Positions 53,842-63,491 of a DNA stretch of 64,000 nt are shown piece after piece. The stretch covers positions 1,178,001-1,242,000 of the forward strand of contig CBDDJJ010000002.1 of the NCBI GenBank assembly GCA_965229625.1, read 5' to 3'. Within the stretch, counting starts at the first letter, position 1. Each line of letters begins with the position of its first letter. The notes beneath the pieces are model-generated. The model was not told where the DNA came from and ran no database searches. It saw nothing but the letters and a program-made list of their open reading frames with translations. Both the position numbers and the translations under genes were made by a program. This stretch comes from JANQIO01 sp965229625. Lineage in GTDB: Bacteria; Pseudomonadota; Gammaproteobacteria; Pseudomonadales; Halieaceae.

Positions 53842-53886
53842 CTACCGCTCGACAGCCCGGGGATTCGATCCCTATCGAGACGGTAG
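53842..53886 (+). promoter_or_regulatory. Stable stem-loop in the leader of the EAL protein gene
   Basis: CTACCGCTCGA (53842-53852) pairs with TCGAG-A-CGGTAG (53875-53886, one bulged A), and inside it GGGAT-TCG-ATCCC forms a second hairpin. It is part of the 454-base gap 53595-54048, in which I see no gene. The first part, next to nadA, is GC-rich; 53740-53815 is AT-rich and may hold the promoter. Confidence 0.55.
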
Positions 53887-53971
53887 TGCTGCAATACAGA
53901 GCACAGCGAAGACTGTCGTGTTGCGGCACAGAAGCATCAGTATTGAAGCTTGGATATTTAAGTTCAAAAGA

Positions 53972-54029
53972 GTTGTTCGACCCGTCGCTGTAGGGGGCGG
54001 CTGGTCGAAAATAAAAAGACTCGAACAAC
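53972..54029 (+). promoter_or_regulatory. Mutually exclusive hairpins just before the EAL protein start
   Basis: GTTGTTCGA (53972-53980) is exactly complementary to TCGAACAAC (54021-54029). The overlapping TTCGACC (53976-53982) also pairs with GGTCGAA (54003-54009), extended by GTCGC/GCGGC. The two folds cannot coexist, and the second arm ends nine bases before the GGGG ribosome-binding site of the gene at 54049. This is the layout of a switchable leader. Confidence 0.45.
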
Positions 54030-54048
54030 AAGACCATTAGGGGTAAGT

Positions 54049-55755
54049 GTGAGCCTCAAAAACGTACTGGTTATTTCCGAAGACAAGGGCGACTACCTGG
54101 TCATCAAGGCTGCGCTGGAGCGTGCCACACCGCGCCGATTCCAGACCACCACGGCCACCGCCCTCGACAGGCCCATCGATGCGCTGATCGACAAGGAGGT
54201 CGATGCCGTGGTGCTGGCCCAGGCGCCGGAGACGGACTACCTGTTGCGCCTGGCGCAAAAGCAGGGTGTGTTCACACCCATCATCCTGCTGCTTTCGGAA
54301 GCCAGTGAATCCACGAGGCGACGCTACAAGGACCTGGGCGCGCGGGATTTCCTGCAACGCGGCAATCTGCACGACGACCTGCTGCATCGCATCCTCGACT
54401 ACAGCATCGAGCTGGGCCAGGCCCACCAGCAGATTCGCAGCCTTTCCAACCACGACCCACTCACCGGCGCACTCAACCGCTCCGGCCTGCGTGCCCACGT
54501 GGAGCGCGCCATCGAGCGCTCCCAGCGCTATCACTTCAAGACCGCTGTGCTGAACCTGGATATCGACGACTTTACCGATATCAACAGCGAATATGGTGAA
54601 GGCGCTGCCGACCAGGCCATCAAGATCGTTTACACGCGACTGAAAAACGCCCAGCGCAAGACCGACAGCGTGGCCCGGGTAGGCCCTGACCAGTTCGTGA
54701 TCTGCCTGGAAGACGTTCGCGATGAGGCACGGCTTCGGGCGATCGCCGACAAGCTCATGGCGCTGGTACGCGAGCCGATCGCCGTGAACGAGCAGCAGTT
54801 TCGCCTGGCGCTGTCTGCCGGCGGCGCACTGTGCCCGGACCACGGCTCCAGCTTCGAGGATCTCATGGAAGCCGCGCGCAGCAGCATGTTGCAGGCCAAA
54901 TCCGTGGAGGGTGGCAACCGCTGCTTTATCTATCGCGACCAACTCAGCTTTGGCCTGCAGGACGACCCAAGCGGATTGGCCTGGGAACTGCGCCAGGCCA
55001 TGCGCCGGGACGAATTCGAGCTGTACTACCAGCCGCGGATTGACCTGCGCACCGAGCAGGTCGTGGGCCTGGAGGCGCTGATTCGCTGGAACCACCCTAC
55101 CCGCGGTCTGATACCGCCAGATGAATTCCTGCCCGCCTGCGAGAGCATGGGGCTGATGCGGCGCCTGGGCTACCGGGTGACCGAGAAGGCCTGCGAGGCC
55201 ATCAGGTGGCTGGACCAACGAGGCCTGCAGGCAATCGACATTGCGGTTAACGTCTCCTTCTCGCAATTCCAGGACGCGCAGTTTGCAGAGATCGTGAAGT
55301 GCATCGTGTCGCGCTCCGGCATCAACCCCAGCCGGCTAGAGTTCGAGCTGACCGAAAGCACGGTACTCAAGTGCCCCAAGGAAACGCGCCTGCGCATGGA
55401 CGAGCTCAAGGCCAACGGCCACTCCTTCTCGCTGGATGATTTTGGAACCGGCTTCTCGCAGCTTTCACACATGACCGATTTACCCATCTCGGCCCTGAAG
55501 ATCGACCGCACCTTTATCCGCGACGTGAGCGTCAATGCCCACCAGCAGGCGGTGTGCATGATGATCATCGACATGGCCAAGCGACTCGACCTGCTAGTGG
55601 TGGCCGAGGGTGCGGAGGGCCGCGACCAGATCGATTTCCTGAATTCTGTGAGATGCCAGCAGGTGCAGGGCTTCTACTTCAGCCCGGCCATACCACTCAA
55701 CGAGGTTCCGGGTTACGTGGCATCACAGTCCAACCAGCTGGCCCAGGTGCACTAG
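54049..55755 (+). CDS. Cyclic-di-GMP phosphodiesterase-like protein (REC-like, degenerate GGDEF, EAL)
   Basis: A 568-residue cytoplasmic protein with a GTG start and GGGG ribosome-binding site. Residues 1-120 are receiver-like, but the usual phospho-Asp surroundings are altered (DAVVLAQAPETD). The GGDEF domain (about 135-295) reads GPDQF instead of GGDEF, so it should not make cyclic-di-GMP. The EAL domain (about 310-560) keeps EALIRWNHP, NVSFSQF, FELTES, LDDFGTGFS and ALKIDRTF, so hydrolysis is likely. The last acidic motif reads AEGAEG where EGVE is normal. The degenerate GGDEF may sense GTP or bind a partner. Confidence 0.87.
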   Translation: MSLKNVLVISEDKGDYLVIKAALERATPRRFQTTTATALDRPIDALIDKEVDAVVLAQAPETDYLLRLAQKQGVFTPIILLLSEASESTRRRYKDLGARDFLQRGNLHDDLLHRILDYSIELGQAHQQIRSLSNHDPLTGALNRSGLRAHVERAIERSQRYHFKTAVLNLDIDDFTDINSEYGEGAADQAIKIVYTRLKNAQRKTDSVARVGPDQFVICLEDVRDEARLRAIADKLMALVREPIAVNEQQFRLALSAGGALCPDHGSSFEDLMEAARSSMLQAKSVEGGNRCFIYRDQLSFGLQDDPSGLAWELRQAMRRDEFELYYQPRIDLRTEQVVGLEALIRWNHPTRGLIPPDEFLPACESMGLMRRLGYRVTEKACEAIRWLDQRGLQAIDIAVNVSFSQFQDAQFAEIVKCIVSRSGINPSRLEFELTESTVLKCPKETRLRMDELKANGHSFSLDDFGTGFSQLSHMTDLPISALKIDRTFIRDVSVNAHQQAVCMMIIDMAKRLDLLVVAEGAEGRDQIDFLNSVRCQQVQGFYFSPAIPLNEVPGYVASQSNQLAQVH

Positions 55756-55780
55756 CGCGCGTCAAGCCGCGGACCCACCG

Positions 55781-57016
55781 CTAGTAGCAAAGCTTGTTAC
55801 GCCCCGCCTGCTTGGCGCGATAGAGCTGCTTGTCGGCGGCCTTGATCACGTCTTCCGGCGTCAGTAACTCCTCACTGCGCTCTGCCAGCCCCAGGCTGAT
55901 GGTCACCGCCACCGTGCCGCGCTTGATTTTGGTCGCCATGGTGCCGCGCTGGCGCTCGCCTTCCTTGCTCTTGACCGGGCGCTTGCCCTTGTCGCGCAGG
56001 GTCATGCGGTAATCCGCCACCGCCTCGCGGATGGTTTCCAGCGCTTCCACGCACTGCTCGGTATGCTTGCGCGGGAACACCACGCAGAATTCCTCGCCAC
56101 CGTAGCGAAAGGCCGTGCCGCCGGCACTGACCCTGGCAATACGGCTGGCCACCATCTTCAGCACTTCATCGCCGACATCGTGGCCGTAGGTATCGTTGAA
56201 TTTCTTGAAGTGGTCCACATCGAGCATGGCGAGGCTGTAGCGGGGCCCCAGGCCCTTGAGCTTTTCGTTGAGGGCCCGCCGGCCCAGCAGCCCGGTCAGC
56301 TCGTCGCGATAGGCCATGGCGTAGGAACTGCGCAGGATGCAGGACAACTGGACCAGGCCGGCGGCGGAGAGCAGAGACAGGGAGATATGCGCCAGGTGCA
56401 GGCCACCCAGCACACCGGCACTGGCCGCGAGGGTGCTAAGTATCGCCACCTCGGTTTCGTCATCCCGCCACAGCAGCAGGCCGAGGCCCACCAGCAGAGT
56501 CAGCACGTACAGCCCCTGTATAAGCCTGGGCATGACAATGTGCTCATTGGGCCAGATGGTGAGCCAGTCGGAGTCCGCCGGCAGCAATGAGGCCACCAGT
56601 TGCACCAGCCGCGGCGCCGCCAGCGCCAGCACACCGAGCGCGACTACATAGACAAAGCCCCAGCGATTGACGATGCCGCGCTCCGGCACCAGCAACAGAA
56701 GCAACAGGGCCAACGGCCAGGCGAGGCCCGTGGCAAGGTACACCTCACGCGCCGAGTTGGCCGCCAGTGTTACCTGCAGGGAATCGCGGATGACCCAGAA
56801 ACAGCCCGCGGTAAACACCGCGAGCAGCAGGAAACGGCTGCGATTGAACTGGTAGGCCAGCACCACGCCCACCGTGGCCAGCAGGTACGGCGTATAGCCC
56901 AGCAGTAGCAGCTGGTCTTCACTGAGGCGGTCGAGCAGGGTGCGACCGTATGCTACCAGGCCCAGGAACAGGGCTGGCAGGGTGAGTCGCAGAAGCGCCC
57001 GAGGCTGCGGTCCCAT
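55781..57016 (-). CDS. Membrane diguanylate cyclase (GGDEF)
   Basis: A 411-residue protein with about seven or eight hydrophobic helices through residue 235, then a GGDEF domain (about 240-405). The active site is YGGEEF, with DELTGLLGRRALNE at its start and DVDHFKKFNDTYGH around the metal Asp. No inhibitory RxxD site is evident before GGEEF (RVSAGGTAFRYGGEEF). An inserted basic segment (residues about 340-365, KGKRPVKSKEGERQRG) is unusual. The ATG at 57016 has AGGGGAAAG directly upstream. It is convergent with the EAL gene and divergent from the REC-GGDEF-EAL gene. Confidence 0.9.
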   Translation of the reverse strand: MGPQPRALLRLTLPALFLGLVAYGRTLLDRLSEDQLLLLGYTPYLLATVGVVLAYQFNRSRFLLLAVFTAGCFWVIRDSLQVTLAANSAREVYLATGLAWPLALLLLLLVPERGIVNRWGFVYVVALGVLALAAPRLVQLVASLLPADSDWLTIWPNEHIVMPRLIQGLYVLTLLVGLGLLLWRDDETEVAILSTLAASAGVLGGLHLAHISLSLLSAAGLVQLSCILRSSYAMAYRDELTGLLGRRALNEKLKGLGPRYSLAMLDVDHFKKFNDTYGHDVGDEVLKMVASRIARVSAGGTAFRYGGEEFCVVFPRKHTEQCVEALETIREAVADYRMTLRDKGKRPVKSKEGERQRGTMATKIKRGTVAVTISLGLAERSEELLTPEDVIKAADKQLYRAKQAGRNKLCY

Positions 57017-57108
57017 GGTCTTTCCCCTCACCCCCGGCTTATTGCTTTTTGTCTAAAGAACCGGGTGGTGGTAGATTGGAAGGGTATAACAATTCCAAAG
57101 AGCGTGTA

Positions 57109-58908
57109 ATGTCTGGGGATGTCGAAATGAGACACAAGCCCACCGTGCTTGTGTGTGACGACGATTCCAACGTGCGCATGCTGAGCCGTCGCTGTCTCGA
57201 GACGGATGGCATGAACGTGATCGAGGCCGCCTCCGGCCCGGAAGCCATAGAGGCCTTCCTGGAGCAGCGGCCCGATCTCGTGTTCCTGGATGTTGAGATG
57301 CCCGGCATGGACGGCCTCGAGGTGTGCCGGCGCATTCGCGAATTTCCCCAGGGGGAATCCATCCCCATCATGATTGTGACCGGTTCCGATGACCGCACCT
57401 CCATCGATGACGGCTTCGAGGCAGGCGCCACCCAGTACAAGACCAAGCCGGTAAACTGGTCACTGCTGAGCCGCGACGTACAGTACATGCTGCGCGCCAG
57501 CAATGCGTTCAACGCACTGAAGCGCCAGGAAGACCGCCTGCGCTACCTCGCCTACTTCGACCCGCTGACCAACCTGCCCAACCGGCGCAGCTTTACTGAG
57601 CAGCTCAATCGCATTCTCAAGCAGGCGCGGCGCCGCGACACCAATGCCGCACTGTTGTTTATCGACCTGGACAACTTCAAGCGCATCAACGACAGCATCG
57701 GCCACGGCCGCGGCGACAAACTGCTGGTCGAGATTGCCCGCCGGCTGACCCTGGAACTGCGCCAGGAAGACGCCATCAGCTACATGTCTGACCGCCAGGC
57801 CGGTGAGCACGACGGCTCCACCGAGATCGCCCGCCTCGGCGGCGACGAATTCACGGTGGTGCTGTCAGATATCGATAATATCTCCGACGTGGAAGCCGTG
57901 GCCCGCCGCGTGCTGGAGCGGCTGTCTGAGCCCATCCCGCTGCAGAGCCACAAGCCGGTGGTGACACCGAGCATTGGCATCGCGATTTTTCCGGTGGACG
58001 GCGCCGACCCCGATACCCTGGTGCGCAACGCCGACACCGCAATGTATGCCGCCAAGGCCCAGGGCCGTTCCTGCTTCCGCTTCTACAACGAGAAAATGAA
58101 CGCGCTGGCGGTAGAGCACCTGAAGCTGGAGGAAGACCTGCGCGAGGCAATCCAGCGTGGCGCTCTGGAACTGCATTACCAACCCCAGGTGCACGCAGCC
58201 AGCGGCCGCATTGCCAGCGTGGAAGCCCTGGTGCGCTGGCGCCACGGCGACCGCATGGTGATGCCTGGCGAATTTATCCCGGTGGCCGAGCGCACGGGCC
58301 TGATTGCGGACATGGGACAGTGGATTCTGCACGAGGCAGCGCGCCAGTGTGCCGAGTGGGAAGCGATGGACCTGGGCGACTTCCGTATTTGCGTGAACGT
58401 CTCTGCGTTGCAGTTCAACCAACCCAACTTTGTGGGTTCAGTGCAGCAGTTCCTGGAAACAACGGGGATGAACCCGACGCACCTGGAGTTCGAACTGACA
58501 GAATCCGCGATCATGACCGACGCCGAGACCAACATCGCGCGCCTGCGCGCGCTCAAGAAGCTGGGTATATCTCTGGCGGTGGATGACTTCGGCACCGGCT
58601 ACTCATCGCTCAATTACCTGAAGCAGTTCCCCATCGACACCCTGAAAATCGACCAGAGCTTCGTGGCCGACCTGGCCAAACCCGACGGCGAAGCCATCGT
58701 CGACGCGATTATCGCGCTGGCGCGCACCCTGGGATTACAGGTGATCGCGGAAGGTGTGGAAACCGAGGAACAGGCCAGCTACCTGAAGACCAAAGAGTGC
58801 GAGCTGCTGCAGGGTTACTTCTTCAGCCGCCCGGTGCCGGCGCAGGAGATTCCCGAGCTTATGGCCGTCGATTTCAGCAGCCTGGGAAAGGCCGCCGCGC
58901 AAGCCTAG
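57109..58908 (+). CDS. Response regulator with GGDEF and EAL domains
   Basis: A 599-residue cytoplasmic protein. A receiver domain (about 10-125) has the acidic pocket VCDDD, the phospho-Asp in VFLDVEMPGMDG and the Lys in KTKPVNW. A GGDEF domain (about 150-325) is intact (RLGGDEFTVV) and has FIDLDNFKRINDSIGHGRGD. The EAL domain (about 335-590) keeps VEALVRWRHGD, NVSALQF, FELTESAIM, VDDFGTGYSS, TLKIDQSFV and EGVETEEQ. Both activities may therefore be present and set by phosphorylation. The ATG at 57127 (GGGGAT eight bases upstream) is a good alternative start. The neighbouring hybrid kinase, with which it is convergent, could feed this receiver. Confidence 0.9.
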   Translation: MSGDVEMRHKPTVLVCDDDSNVRMLSRRCLETDGMNVIEAASGPEAIEAFLEQRPDLVFLDVEMPGMDGLEVCRRIREFPQGESIPIMIVTGSDDRTSIDDGFEAGATQYKTKPVNWSLLSRDVQYMLRASNAFNALKRQEDRLRYLAYFDPLTNLPNRRSFTEQLNRILKQARRRDTNAALLFIDLDNFKRINDSIGHGRGDKLLVEIARRLTLELRQEDAISYMSDRQAGEHDGSTEIARLGGDEFTVVLSDIDNISDVEAVARRVLERLSEPIPLQSHKPVVTPSIGIAIFPVDGADPDTLVRNADTAMYAAKAQGRSCFRFYNEKMNALAVEHLKLEEDLREAIQRGALELHYQPQVHAASGRIASVEALVRWRHGDRMVMPGEFIPVAERTGLIADMGQWILHEAARQCAEWEAMDLGDFRICVNVSALQFNQPNFVGSVQQFLETTGMNPTHLEFELTESAIMTDAETNIARLRALKKLGISLAVDDFGTGYSSLNYLKQFPIDTLKIDQSFVADLAKPDGEAIVDAIIALARTLGLQVIAEGVETEEQASYLKTKECELLQGYFFSRPVPAQEIPELMAVDFSSLGKAAAQA

Positions 58909-61900
58909 TCCGCTGTCGCCTTGTCCTGCGACAGCAGCTCCGCCAGCGCTTTGGCGGCATCGGCAAAGTGACCCGCCAGCACCTCCACCTCGCGCTCGGA
59001 CTCGTCAATTTCACCCGCTTTCCAGCGGGCCTCACAGTGCCGACAGTATTCGCTCAGCGCCTTGCAGCCCAGATTGAGGCTCATGGACTTGATGGCGTGG
59101 GCACCCGCTCCCAGTGCCTTGGCATCGCCGACGCAATCGCGCAGTTCCGACAGCTTCTGCTCGCCGTCGGTGCGGAAATTCTGTATCACCGCTGCCAGCA
59201 GGTCGCCACCGGTCTGGACTTCAATGGAACGGATATTGTCCAGGGCCTTAAAGTCGAGAATATCGACTTGTGAAGACGCCTTCGGGCGTGCCGCGCGACT
59301 GCGCTCCACCTGGCCGACAGACTGGAAGTAGTTCGCGAGCAGACTGTTCAGGTCATTGGTGGAATAGGGTTTGAACAGGATGCGATCCATGCCCGAGGCG
59401 TAGCAGCGCTCCTTTTCCGACTCGGTCTTGCCGGCGGTGAGCGCCACCACCGGCGTGCGCCGGCTACCGCCGCGCTGCATCTCATACTGGCGAATGTGGC
59501 GGGTAGCCTCGAAGCCGTCCATCACCGGCATCTGGCAATCCATCAACACCAGGTCGAACTCGTCCTGCTGGAACATCTCCAGTGCCACCTCGCCGTTGCG
59601 GGCCACCGCCACCGAACAGCCGAAGGACCCCAGCATGGCGCGGGCAATCTGCTGGTTGGCGGGGATATCCTCCACCAGCAGCAGGCGCTTCTCGAAGCGT
59701 AGCAACGGCTCCTGGTCGCGCTGGCCCTTCGTGGAATCCTTTTCCGCCGCCGCCTGTACATCGCTAACCAGGCTACCCAGCCGCACCGGTTTGGTGGTGC
59801 GACGCAGGTGTTCCAGCTCTGGCGGCACGCCCTGCCCCGACAGCGGCGTGGCCAACAGCAGGCGGGTGTGCGGGTCCCGGGCCAGGTTCTCCACCAGGGT
59901 GATGCCCGCGCTGTTGTACAGGCAGCCTACGTCCACCAGCACCACGCGGTCGTGCTCCGCCACCGGGGTCAGCTCTTCCACGGTCGCGCATTCGCGCACC
60001 TTTATATCCAGGCTTTCCAGCTGGCTGCGGAACATGGCGCGAGTTTCCGGCACCGGCGCGGCGATCTCGGCGTAGAAATCCTCAAGGCCTTCGGCATGGA
60101 TGGGATCGGTATAAATTGGTGACTCCACAAACGCCAGCGCAACCGACATCGACGTGCCCACCCCGGGCCGCGATTTCACATCCAGTTCGCCACCCATCAG
60201 GTCGATCAGTTGCTTGGCAATCGATAGCCCCAGGCCGGTGCCACCAAACTGGCGCGTGGTGGACGAGTCGGCCTGGGAGAAGGCCTCGAACACCCGCTCG
60301 ACAGTTTCCTCCGTCATGCCGATGCCGGTGTCTTCCACCATGAATTCCACCGTGACCGACTTGTCCTTGCGCAGCACCTCGTTGACCACCAGATTGACGG
60401 AGCCGCGCTTGGTGAACTTGATGGCGTTGCTCAGCAGGTTCTGCAGCACCTGCCGTAGCCGCACCGGGTCCCCGTAGAGCTGGCGGCGCAGGTCGACGTT
60501 GAACACCAGGTTCAGCTCCAGGTTCTTGGCCTGGGCCAACTCGCCGTAGAGGTAGCAGAGGTTTTCCAGCAGGTCGCGCAGGGCAAAGGTGGTTTCTTCC
60601 AGCTCCAGCTTGCCCGCCTCGATCTTGGAGAAATCGAGGATGTTATCGATCAGCCCCAGCAACTCGTTGGCAGACACGTGGGCCGATTCGGCGAAGTTCT
60701 GCTGCTGGTCGCTAAGCCCCGAGTGCAGCAACAGGTCCGTCATGCCCAGCACCCCGTGCATGGGCGTGCGGATCTCGTGACTGAGCGCGGCGAGAAACTC
60801 GCTCTTGGCCTGGTTGGCCTGCTCGGCCTCCTGCCGGGCGCGGCCCATCTCTTCCACGGCTACCTGCAGCTTGTCGTTGGAGCGGCGCAGGTCCAGGGTG
60901 CGGGCCTTCACGTCTTCCTCAAGCTGCATCTGGTAGGCCAACTGCACCTGGGCCCGCTGCCGCTGCCGGTAGAAGAACAGCGCCACCAGTAACAGCGTGA
61001 CCATGAAGTAGACAATGAAAGCATACCAGGTGAAGTAGTACGGCGGATGCACCACCACATCCAGCACGATGCCGTCGGGACTCCACACCCCATCGGGATT
61101 GGCGCCCTGGATACGCAGCACGTATTGCCCCATGGGCAGCTTGGAAAAATCGATGTAGTTGCGGTTGCCCAGGTTCACCCAGTTCTGGTCCAGGCCCACC
61201 ATCTGGTACCGGTACTGGTTACGGTGCGGAGCGCGGAAGTCCATCGCGGCAAACGAAATACCCAGGAGATAGTCGTCTGGGTCCAACTCAATACGTTCGA
61301 GCTCGCTATACGGTACATCGAACCAGACAGACTCATTTCCAAGCTTCACTCCAGTCAAAACGACGCCGGGAGGCTCTGCCTTGCGACCGATCTCAGTCGG
61401 ATCAAAAATGCTCAATCCCGAAGTACCACCGAAATAAAGCTCGCCGTTTAAGCCACGGTACGAAGCTCCAAAATTGAAATCATTCGACTGCAGGCCGTCC
61501 TCTACAGTAAAGGTCTTAGATTCATTTGAATCATAGTTGAACCTCATGAGCCCACTAGAGGTCGCCAGCCAAATGTTCCCCTCGGTGTCTCCTTGAATCG
61601 CCCAAACACTACTGCTATTGAGTTTGATATTTGACTGAAAGTAGCTGAAGCGGTTTCGCGACTGCTTCCGGTCAAAGGGCTCCCACATATTCAGCCCACC
61701 GCCAAGAGTTCCAATCCAGAGCCGCGCTTTGTCGTCTTCATAGATCGAGACCACCGTGTTGCTGGAGATCGTACCCGGTACGTCTGGGTCGTGAACAAAT
61801 GACTCAAATAGCGCAGAATCGGAGTCGTAACGATTTAGGCCCCCTCTGGTCCCAATCCAGATATCCCCACTTTTTTCCTGGTAAATGGCGTAAATCTCAT

Positions 61901-63398
61901 TGCTACTGATCGCACCCGGCTTTGTAGGATTAGCTTGGAAGATTCGGAATTCAGTACCCCCGGCCGGGCGCATGTTCAATCCACCGTTGAACGTCCCCAC
62001 CCAAAGATTCCCACTACGGTCGCGAAAAACTGAGGTGATCTGGTTGTCACTTACTAGGTACGGTGCCTGCATTGTGGGTAGAAACTGCTCAGACACATTG
62101 AAGCCGCCTTGGAACTCAATCAGGCCATCAGAATAGGTGCCTATAGTCAGAGAAGTGTCTTCAGGAAGAAGAGAAGTTACAGGCGAATCTGCATAGACCG
62201 GCTCGACCAAGGTCTGTGAGGAGGTCAGCGATAACGCTTCCAAGCCACTAGTTGTGCCAACAAGAAGCTTCCCATCAGCGCTTCTAGCAACGCTTAGTAC
62301 GTTCTCATCCTGCAAGCCTGAATGTAGGCCAATTGTTTGGATATTTGACTCGAATCCAGTAAAAACTCCGCTGAATCCCACGACCCAAATTAGGCCGGTC
62401 CTATCTTCAATAAGAGAATCCATCCTAAAAGGTGTCGAATCCTGGCCGCGAATGGGCGCGGCTAGCATTTGTCCAGTCTCAGGCTCAAAGAAAACTATCC
62501 CGGAGTTGGTGGCGAGAAAAACCTGCCCCTGCGAATGCTCTAGGAAATCGTTAACTTCTTCGAACCCTTGCTCAGCGCCAATTCTAGAATTGAGTGCCGC
62601 CGTAAACTGGCTGACATTTCCATTGCTCTCAATCCGGAACGCGCCGCTGTCAGATGTACCTACCCAGATGCTCCCGTCCTGAGCCTCGTGAATCGCCAGT
62701 GCGCCAGTCAAACTAGCGACAGTGTTCTCGTCCAAGTTTGAATTTAGTGGACCAAGTGCGCCCGAGTCCCGGTCCAGCTCTAGAACACCACGACCTTCTG
62801 TAGCGACCAACAAGCGCCCGCTCCGGGCCTCACTAAATCCAGAGATGGGATTCCCTTGTAAAATAGGATATTTCTCAGAGGTAAAATGCTTAAATCGCCC
62901 GATCGTAGGGTGAAAAAGACTGAACCCACCTGTCGAATAACCGATCCAAATCTCCTCTCCGGAACTGCGAGAAATGGACTCTATATTATTGCTTAGCGGT
63001 GACTCCGAGGGCACTCCTCCTGCTTTGATGGACGAGAACCTGTAGGTTTTCTTGTCTAGCCGGTTTAACCCTCCCCCTTCGGTTCCAAACCAAAGATTGC
63101 CCGAAGAGTCTTCAGCAACTCCAGATAGTGAATTGATACTGATTGCAAAAGGGTCCGCAACATCAGATCTAAAGATCTGTACGTCCTTGCCATCAAATCT
63201 ATTGACGCCCTCCTGCGTGAGAAGCCACAAGTAGCCTTCCGAATCCTGGAAGACTTCTTCAACCGCTGTCTGGGATATCTGCGAAGAGAGCCGAGATTGT
63301 GAAAATAGAAAATTGCTACCGGCGTGAGCAACGCTACTAGCGCACCCCAGTATGATGTAAAAAAGAAGCAAGCAATTGAGTGTCTGTATCTGCATCAA
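58905..63398 (-). CDS. Hybrid sensor histidine kinase with periplasmic propeller, receiver and HPt domains
   Basis: A 1,497-residue inner-membrane sensor. A signal sequence (1-26; a lipobox-like ILGC is present but probably not used) precedes about fourteen regulator-propeller repeats (xGxLWxGTxxGGLxR, residues 45-670). A Y_Y_Y domain (about 690-785) and a membrane helix (about 790-812) follow. Inside are a coiled coil, a HisKA domain (HEIRTPMHGVLGMTD, about 875) and an ATPase domain (GGTGLGLSIAKQLID). A receiver-like segment without phospho-acceptor (about 1110-1220) is followed by a true receiver (VLMDCQMPVMDGFEATRH) and a C-terminal HPt domain (AHAIKSMSLNLG). The layout resembles HTCS-type polysaccharide or oligopeptide sensors, but ends in HPt rather than a DNA-binding domain, so output goes to another protein. 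It overlaps the convergent GGDEF-EAL gene by 4 bases. Confidence 0.92.
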   Translation of the reverse strand: MMQIQTLNCLLLFYIILGCASSVAHAGSNFLFSQSRLSSQISQTAVEEVFQDSEGYLWLLTQEGVNRFDGKDVQIFRSDVADPFAISINSLSGVAEDSSGNLWFGTEGGGLNRLDKKTYRFSSIKAGGVPSESPLSNNIESISRSSGEEIWIGYSTGGFSLFHPTIGRFKHFTSEKYPILQGNPISGFSEARSGRLLVATEGRGVLELDRDSGALGPLNSNLDENTVASLTGALAIHEAQDGSIWVGTSDSGAFRIESNGNVSQFTAALNSRIGAEQGFEEVNDFLEHSQGQVFLATNSGIVFFEPETGQMLAAPIRGQDSTPFRMDSLIEDRTGLIWVVGFSGVFTGFESNIQTIGLHSGLQDENVLSVARSADGKLLVGTTSGLEALSLTSSQTLVEPVYADSPVTSLLPEDTSLTIGTYSDGLIEFQGGFNVSEQFLPTMQAPYLVSDNQITSVFRDRSGNLWVGTFNGGLNMRPAGGTEFRIFQANPTKPGAISSNEIYAIYQEKSGDIWIGTRGGLNRYDSDSALFESFVHDPDVPGTISSNTVVSIYEDDKARLWIGTLGGGLNMWEPFDRKQSRNRFSYFQSNIKLNSSSVWAIQGDTEGNIWLATSSGLMRFNYDSNESKTFTVEDGLQSNDFNFGASYRGLNGELYFGGTSGLSIFDPTEIGRKAEPPGVVLTGVKLGNESVWFDVPYSELERIELDPDDYLLGISFAAMDFRAPHRNQYRYQMVGLDQNWVNLGNRNYIDFSKLPMGQYVLRIQGANPDGVWSPDGIVLDVVVHPPYYFTWYAFIVYFMVTLLLVALFFYRQRQRAQVQLAYQMQLEEDVKARTLDLRRSNDKLQVAVEEMGRARQEAEQANQAKSEFLAALSHEIRTPMHGVLGMTDLLLHSGLSDQQQNFAESAHVSANELLGLIDNILDFSKIEAGKLELEETTFALRDLLENLCYLYGELAQAKNLELNLVFNVDLRRQLYGDPVRLRQVLQNLLSNAIKFTKRGSVNLVVNEVLRKDKSVTVEFMVEDTGIGMTEETVERVFEAFSQADSSTTRQFGGTGLGLSIAKQLIDLMGGELDVKSRPGVGTSMSVALAFVESPIYTDPIHAEGLEDFYAEIAAPVPETRAMFRSQLESLDIKVRECATVEELTPVAEHDRVVLVDVGCLYNSAGITLVENLARDPHTRLLLATPLSGQGVPPELEHLRRTTKPVRLGSLVSDVQAAAEKDSTKGQRDQEPLLRFEKRLLLVEDIPANQQIARAMLGSFGCSVAVARNGEVALEMFQQDEFDLVLMDCQMPVMDGFEATRHIRQYEMQRGGSRRTPVVALTAGKTESEKERCYASGMDRILFKPYSTNDLNSLLANYFQSVGQVERSRAARPKASSQVDILDFKALDNIRSIEVQTGGDLLAAVIQNFRTDGEQKLSELRDCVGDAKALGAGAHAIKSMSLNLGCKALSEYCRHCEARWKAGEIDESEREVEVLAGHFADAAKALAELLSQDKATAD

Positions 63399-63491
63399 GC
63401 AGACATTATGCGCCTGATCGCCTCTAGAAACACCCGCTACGTTTAACGGAGCACGATCGGTTAACTGACATGCTTACGAAAAAGCAAACTA

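Noticed and set aside
53842..53886. tRNA-like look (GGGATTCGATCCC resembles a T arm)
   Set aside because: No acceptor stem, D arm or anticodon arm can be built on either strand; the seven-base T loop does not sit on a paired five-base stem.
53820..54048. Known cyclic-di-GMP (GEMM) riboswitch
   Set aside because: The conserved GEMM core (CACGCACAGGGCAAACC-like) is absent, so only an unassigned structured leader is claimed.
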